In this document: positions 35,638 through 39,385 of the stretch, piece by piece
How positions within the stretch are numbered: position 1 is the stretch's first letter
How the letters are laid out: every line of letters starts with the position of its first letter
Assembly (NCBI GenBank): GCA_900317365.1
Contig: ONGM01000255.1
Location: 1-39,385, forward strand
DNA length: 39,385 bases
Source: an uncultured Planctomycetota bacterium
GTDB lineage: Bacteria; Planctomycetota; Planctomycetia; Pirellulales; Thermoguttaceae
Direction: 5' to 3'
The notes under the pieces: generated by a model
Databases searched by the model: none
The model's input: only the letters and a program-made list of their open reading frames with translations
Told to the model about the DNA's origin: nothing
Position numbers and translations under genes: made by a program

Positions 35638-37281
35638 TTAGAATCCGCCCATGCCGCCCATGCCGCCCATCGCGTTCGGATCCGGCGCGGCAGGCTCTTC
35701 TTTCGGGATTTCGGTCAGAACGCACGACGTCGTGAGCAACAGCGACGCGACGCTCGCGGCGTTGAGCAACGCGGTGCGAACAACCTTCGCGGGATCGATA
35801 ACGCCCGCCTCGACAAGGTCGCAGTAGGAATCTTTATCGGCGTCGTATCCGTCGTTCTTACCGGTCATTTTGCGCACGCGATTAACGACGATCGAGCCTT
35901 CGATACCGGCGTTTTTGGCGATTTCACGAATCGGCGCTTCGAGCGCGCGACGAACGATTTGAACGCCGTATACTTCGTCGCCGACCGCTTCCACGTCGTC
36001 GAGCGCGTCCGCCGCGCGAAGCAACGCGACTCCGCCGCCGGGGACAACCCCTTCTTCCAACGCCGCTTTCGTCGCCGCTTGAGCGTCTTCGTATAAATAT
36101 TTGCGTTCTTTCAATTCCGACTCGGTCGCCGCGCCAACGTTAATGCGCGCGACGCCGCCTGCCAATTTCGCCAAGCGCTCTTGCAATTTTTCTCGATCGT
36201 AGGAGCTCGTCGTCTTCTCGATTTCGGCGCGAATCTGTTGCGCGCGAGCGTCGATATCCTCCTTCTTACCAAAACCGCCGACAATCGTCGTCGAATCGCC
36301 GGTTACGACGATCTTCTTCGCCTTACCGAGATCGGCGATTTGAACGGAGTCGAGCTGAACCCCGAGATCCTTGTAGATCGCGGTCGCGCCTGTCAGAACG
36401 GCGATATCGCCGAGCATCGCCTTGCGTCGATCGCCGTATCCGGGCGCTTTCACGGCGCAAACTTGGAGAACGCCGTGCAACTTATTGACGACCAGCGTCG
36501 ACAACGCTTCGCCTTCAACGTCTTCGGCAACGATGAAGAGCGGCTTGCTCTGTTTGCTAACGGCTTCGAGAAGAGGAACGAGCGCGCGAGCGTTGGAAAT
36601 CTTTTCCTCAAAAACGAGAACCAACGCGTCCTCGAGTTCAACTCGCTGATCGTCGACGTTCGTTACAAAGTGCGGAGAAAGATAACCGCGGTCGAACTGC
36701 ATGCCTTCCACGACGTCGACGTAGGTCTCAAACTGCTTTCCTTCTTCAATTGTAATAACGCCGTTTTTACCTACCTTCAAAAACGCGTCGGCCAGGAATT
36801 GTCCGATCGTGGAGTCGTTATTGCCGGCGATCGAAGCGACTTGTGCAATCTCTTTGCGGCTCTTTTCATTAACCGGAGTCGCGAGTTTATCAACGCGCGC
36901 GCCGACGGCTTCCGCCGCCTTTTGAACGCCGCGCGACAACGCCATCGGATCGGCGCCCGCCGCGACCATTTTCAAACCTTCAAGGTAGATCGCTTCGGCA
37001 AGCACGGTCGCGGTGGTCGTGCCGTCCCCTGCCGTTTGATTCGTCTTCGACGCCGCTTGTTTGATAAGCGCGGCGCCTAAATTCTCTTCCGGATCTTCGA
37101 GCGAGACGTCTTCTGCGACGGTTACGCCGTCTTTGGTAACCTTGGGAGCGCCCCAACCTTTGTCCAAAACGACATTTCGACCGCGCGGACCCAAAGTGCT
37201 CTTTACAGCGCGCGCTAACTTCTTGACGCCTTCTGCGATGGGTGCGCGAGCGGCGTCGTCAAACGACGTCTTCTTTGCCAT
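35638..37281 (-). CDS. groEL: Chaperonin GroEL, paralogue with GGM tail
   Basis: The 547-residue chaperonin subunit has [49 protein letters not shown] and a Gly/Met repeat tail ([12 protein letters not shown]) typical of cavity-lining GroEL termini. The ATG at 37281 follows AGGAG. It is upstream of groES, and the other groEL is downstream, so one groES is flanked by two groEL genes in the same direction. The paralogues differ clearly in sequence, so this is an old duplication. No CIRCE-type operator (TTAGCACTC-N9-GAGTGCTAA) was seen upstream; instead there is an unrelated inverted repeat at 37331-37359. Confidence 0.97.
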   Translation of the reverse strand: MAKKTSFDDAARAPIAEGVKKLARAVKSTLGPRGRNVVLDKGWGAPKVTKDGVTVAEDVSLEDPEENLGAALIKQAASKTNQTAGDGTTTATVLAEAIYLEGLKMVAAGADPMALSRGVQKAAEAVGARVDKLATPVNEKSRKEIAQVASIAGNNDSTIGQFLADAFLKVGKNGVITIEEGKQFETYVDVVEGMQFDRGYLSPHFVTNVDDQRVELEDALVLVFEEKISNARALVPLLEAVSKQSKPLFIVAEDVEGEALSTLVVNKLHGVLQVCAVKAPGYGDRRKAMLGDIAVLTGATAIYKDLGVQLDSVQIADLGKAKKIVVTGDSTTIVGGFGKKEDIDARAQQIRAEIEKTTSSYDREKLQERLAKLAGGVARINVGAATESELKERKYLYEDAQAATKAALEEGVVPGGGVALLRAADALDDVEAVGDEVYGVQIVRRALEAPIREIAKNAGIEGSIVVNRVRKMTGKNDGYDADKDSYCDLVEAGVIDPAKVVRTALLNAASVASLLLTTSCVLTEIPKEEPAAPDPNAMGGMGGMGGF

Positions 37282-37330
37282 AGCGGAATACTCCTATCAA
37301 CTAATTCTATAATGTGTCTCGATCCGCAAC

Positions 37331-37359
37331 GTCGCATGCGCCTCTTGCGGTCATGCGAC
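37331..37359. promoter_or_regulatory. Inverted repeat upstream of groEL
   Basis: GTCGCATG (37331-37338) and CATGCGAC (37352-37359) form a perfect 8-bp dyad with a 13-bp spacer, 50 bp upstream of the groEL start. It is not CIRCE and not an obvious terminator. An operator for an unidentified heat-shock regulator is possible. Confidence 0.45.
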
Positions 37360-37399
37360 GCGCTAACCGATAATTCTCAAATGTCAAAATTCTGTCGCG

Positions 37400-37540
37400 C
37401 ATGTTGCGCAACACTTCTTACCATAGCACACACGGCGCCAAAACTAAAATATTCTTCTTTTTCTTTATTAAATCAACAAAATTTAATAAATCCACAATTT
37501 TAACTTATGTAAAATCGCGCAATATAGGGAAAATGCTTAA
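37400..37540. other. AT-rich intergenic stretch
   Basis: The stretch between groEL and spoVG (37282-37745) has an AT-rich core, with long T- and A-runs around 37450-37500, unlike the GC-rich surroundings. It carries a TTGACA on the minus strand (37382-37387) without a well-placed -10. Apart from the small doubtful reading frame at 37533 and the dyad at 37331 I see nothing definite. Confidence 0.5.
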
Positions 37541-37724
37541 AGACAAACGACTCTCAAAAGAGTTTCAGCCTGATATAGACAAATTGTCAGTCGATCAAAA
37601 AGCGAGCGTATCGCTCGTGCATGAAATCCCCAACGACTCCCTGAACTCGGTCTCGAAACGATCCCGGACTATGAATTGCCAATACGTCGAAACGCTTCCC
37701 AAACGACGCACGGCAAAATCATGA
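37533..37724 (+). CDS. Doubtful small hypothetical protein
   Basis: A 63-residue frame starts with an ATG preceded by AGGGAAA and ends in TGA at 37724. It is the only plus-strand candidate in the region. The product is basic with no recognised motif, and codon use is less GCG-biased than the neighbours. The upstream AT-rich segment could provide a promoter. It runs convergently toward spoVG (stop at 37746). It may be real or accidental. Confidence 0.25.
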   Translation: MLKDKRLSKEFQPDIDKLSVDQKASVSLVHEIPNDSLNSVSKRSRTMNCQYVETLPKRRTAKS

Positions 37725-37745
37725 GTCTAGACGCAAGCGACGCGT

Positions 37746-38177
37746 TTAGTTGTCGTAAAAATCCTCATAACTCGAAACGTAACCTGGCAACAGCGACCGA
37801 CGTTTCTCTTCTTCATATGCCTGGAGAATCGCCATGTGAATGAACTCCCGACTGTTGGAATTGATCGGGTGAACAACGTCGACATACATTTTGCTGGGAG
37901 TCTGCGCGAAGGTCTCAACGTACGGATCGAAACGCGCGATTTCGGCGCCGCAACTATTGCAGAACCGAGAACCGGACGCGTTCTTCACGTGACAAAGAGG
38001 ACACCGAAAGGTTATTTTACGACTTGGCATCGCGACAAAATAACCTTGATTTCCCTCAAGTATTTTTAGGTCCCGGACAACTAACATATTGTCGAAGGTG
38101 ATCGTGCAGAACGCGCGAAGCCGCTGTTTCAACGCGTCTCCTCCGACAAGCTTAATACGGATTTCAGTAATGTGCAT
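37746..38177 (-). CDS. spoVG: SpoVG-family protein with zinc-ribbon insertion
   Basis: The 143-residue protein carries both SpoVG landmarks: an N-terminal ITEIRIKLVGG...LRAFCTITFDNMLVVRDLKILEG...VAMPSRK part and the C-terminal DVVHPINSNSREFI motif. Between them is an insertion with Cys59, Cys62, Cys73 and Cys76 (CPLC...CNSC), a probable zinc ribbon. Ordinary SpoVG is about 85-100 residues and binds DNA or RNA as a regulator. ispE lies 28 bp upstream, an association also seen in Firmicutes. The ribosome site before the ATG at 38177 is weak. Confidence 0.88.
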   Translation of the reverse strand: MHITEIRIKLVGGDALKQRLRAFCTITFDNMLVVRDLKILEGNQGYFVAMPSRKITFRCPLCHVKNASGSRFCNSCGAEIARFDPYVETFAQTPSKMYVDVVHPINSNSREFIHMAILQAYEEEKRRSLLPGYVSSYEDFYDN

Positions 38178-38205
38178 CTCTAAGCGTTTCCTGTCTGCGA
38201 TAAAA

Positions 38206-39225
38206 TTATAACGCGTCAGACGTTTTCATTTCAGCAAACATACCATTGCGCGTCCTGAGCGTCTTCGCATAATAGACTCCCTCAACTGCGCGTTCCAAGT
38301 CGTCTCGAACGCATCGTTCGCGAATCGCGTCGGCCGCGTTCTTCGCTAATTCTTCGTTCGGAAAAATCGAGTAAAATGCGGCTCCGCTCCCAGTCATGCG
38401 CGCGTTGAGCGAATCAGGCGCGGCGCGAAGGAACGAAGACCAAAACGTTGCGTCTTCCCATAACGTCGCAACCGGCTCTTCCAGTCGGTTAAAAGACGCT
38501 TCTGCGACGACGCGCGGAAACTCCTCCTCTGAATAAGACGCTAACGCCGATTTCAGAATTACGACAAAATCGGCAAGCGAACGTTTATTTCGTCGCGGCG
38601 TCTCGTCGAAGCGTCGATACGCGTCCGGCGTCGCAACTCCGGCGCGCGGCTTAATCGCGACCAAATGCAACTCCGGAAGATCGAACGGCTCGACGATCTC
38701 CCCCCGTCCGCGTCCGAGCGAGGCGCCGTCCAATAAAAATAATGGAACGTCGCTACCAACGCGCGCCGCGACCGCGCGAAGCTCTTTCTCAGAAACGGGC
38801 GCTTTTACAAATCCATTAAACACCGATAACGCCGTCGCGGCGTCGCTAGAACCGCCGCCGAATCCAGATTTTATCGGAATTTTTTTAAAAATCTTTATGT
38901 GAAAAGACGGTAAGCTAGCGTCGCGACCGGTTTCACGCAACGACGCTCGAAACGCCTCGTGCGCGCGAAACACGAGATTCGTTCGGTCGTTCGGAACGTC
39001 TGTGAGCGTCTTGCCGGATATGTCGACTACTTCTATCTCCAGCTCGTCGGAACCCTCGTCGAGCAATGTAAACTCAAGTTTATCGTAAAGACTAATCGGA
39101 GCCGCTAGCGTTTCTATGTCGTGATACCCGTCCGCACGTCGATCCGATACCTCAAAAAACAAATTCACTTTAGCAGGCGCCAAAACCGACCAAGTCTTGG
39201 CGCCGCGAAACGGTTCTTCGCGCAT
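38206..39225 (-). CDS. ispE: 4-diphosphocytidyl-2-C-methyl-D-erythritol kinase
   Basis: The 339-residue GHMP kinase phosphorylates CDP-methylerythritol in the MEP isoprenoid pathway. Motifs: APAKVNLFFEVSDRRADGYHDIETL at the N-terminus, the ATP loop IPIKSGFGGGSSDAA, and the late ARMTGSGAAFYSIF glycine-rich motif. It is somewhat longer than the usual 280-300 residues. The ATG at 39225 gives a short extension before the conserved core. It is the first gene of an ispE-spoVG pair. No strong promoter could be assigned in the remaining 160 bp; a TTGACA lies at 39268-39273 without a good -10. Confidence 0.95.
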   Translation of the reverse strand: MREEPFRGAKTWSVLAPAKVNLFFEVSDRRADGYHDIETLAAPISLYDKLEFTLLDEGSDELEIEVVDISGKTLTDVPNDRTNLVFRAHEAFRASLRETGRDASLPSFHIKIFKKIPIKSGFGGGSSDAATALSVFNGFVKAPVSEKELRAVAARVGSDVPLFLLDGASLGRGRGEIVEPFDLPELHLVAIKPRAGVATPDAYRRFDETPRRNKRSLADFVVILKSALASYSEEEFPRVVAEASFNRLEEPVATLWEDATFWSSFLRAAPDSLNARMTGSGAAFYSIFPNEELAKNAADAIRERCVRDDLERAVEGVYYAKTLRTRNGMFAEMKTSDAL

Positions 39226-39341
39226 CTACTAACCTCGCAAAGGCGACACAATCGATAACGGCGTTGTTGTCAAGTTTCTCGAATCGTAATCTAACGACCT
39301 TGAGCAAAACCGGAGCGCGCAAAAACGCTGGCTCACCGATT

Positions 39342-39374
39342 GCGTTGAGGCTTCCTCACTCTAGACCTCAACGC
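39342..39374. other. Perfect inverted repeat at the right edge
   Basis: GCGTTGAGG (39342-39350) pairs with CCTCAACGC (39366-39374) across 15 bp. On the plus strand CCTTTAAATAA follows, so it is terminator-like in that direction only, and no plus-strand gene is visible. It may end a transcript from outside the window. Confidence 0.5.
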
Positions 39375-39385
39375 CCTTTAAATAA

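Noticed and set aside
36181..37080. 299-codon plus-strand frame inside groEL
   Set aside because: It lies wholly antisense to a clear GroEL. Such long frames arise from the GCG/GAC-biased codon use and have no known motifs.
37282..37400. CIRCE heat-shock operator
   Set aside because: Searched for TTAGCACTC-N9-GAGTGCTAA by eye on both strands; not present.

Overview
The window looks like a chromosomal segment of a planctomycete (PVC superphylum). The best evidence is the short, very basic protein at 20734-20943, which matches what I recall as the PVC-restricted 'small basic protein' family. Other support: a SpoVG carrying a zinc-ribbon insertion directly downstream of ispE, duplicated groEL genes around one groES, several long lineage-type exported or TPR proteins, and divergent or short transcription units. 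Codon use is GC-rich and heavy in GCG/CGC/GAC/TCG, which produces many long antisense shadow frames. No tRNA, rRNA, CRISPR array, integrase or intact insertion sequence was seen, so most of the window reads as resident chromosome.

Layout. Positions 1-475 are non-coding and hold two copies of a palindrome-rich repeat. Positions 476-6265 (minus) form a four-gene polysaccharide operon: WecA/MraY-like lipid phosphosugar transferase, WecG/TagA glycosyltransferase, fused zinc-dehydrogenase/Gfo-Idh-MocA oxidoreductase, and an alpha/alpha-toroid protein. Positions 6553-10470 (plus) carry a secreted tandem alpha/beta-hydrolase esterase, trpS and an orphan EndoU-type nuclease. Positions 10586-12465 (minus) carry KDPG aldolase fused to a VOC domain, followed by a secreted SGNH hydrolase. 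Positions 12766-20943 (plus) carry a lipoprotein with a cysteine-less transglutaminase-like domain, a double-SIS MurQ/GKRP-like protein, a TPP riboswitch controlling a Thi4 thiazole synthase, a disordered protein with a second WecA-like transferase, and the PVC small basic protein.

Positions 21019-30787 (minus) are closely packed: a membrane protein, an MnmE-like GTPase lacking the C-terminal Cys motif, a 1803-residue membrane-anchored TPR protein, an HTH-fused C5 cytosine methyltransferase and a Vsr mismatch endonuclease. No restriction enzyme is visible. Positions 30973-37281 (minus) are a chaperone block: groEL (GGM tail), groES, groEL (no GGM tail), dnaJ, grpE, an FmdB-type zinc ribbon and yacG. 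Positions 37746-39225 (minus) hold ispE-spoVG.

Several good housekeeping-type promoters can be read by eye (TTGACA/TTGTCG/TTGAAA, 16-17 bp, TATAAT/TACAAT), as can several intrinsic terminators. The most interesting items are the orphan EndoU protein, the TPR-methyltransferase-Vsr run, the riboswitch-controlled Thi4 with histidine at the sulfur-donor cysteine position, the twin groEL arrangement, and the repeat pair at the left edge. I do not see a clearly new multi-gene system that the sequence alone can prove. The methyltransferase/Vsr/giant-TPR run is the best candidate for further work.
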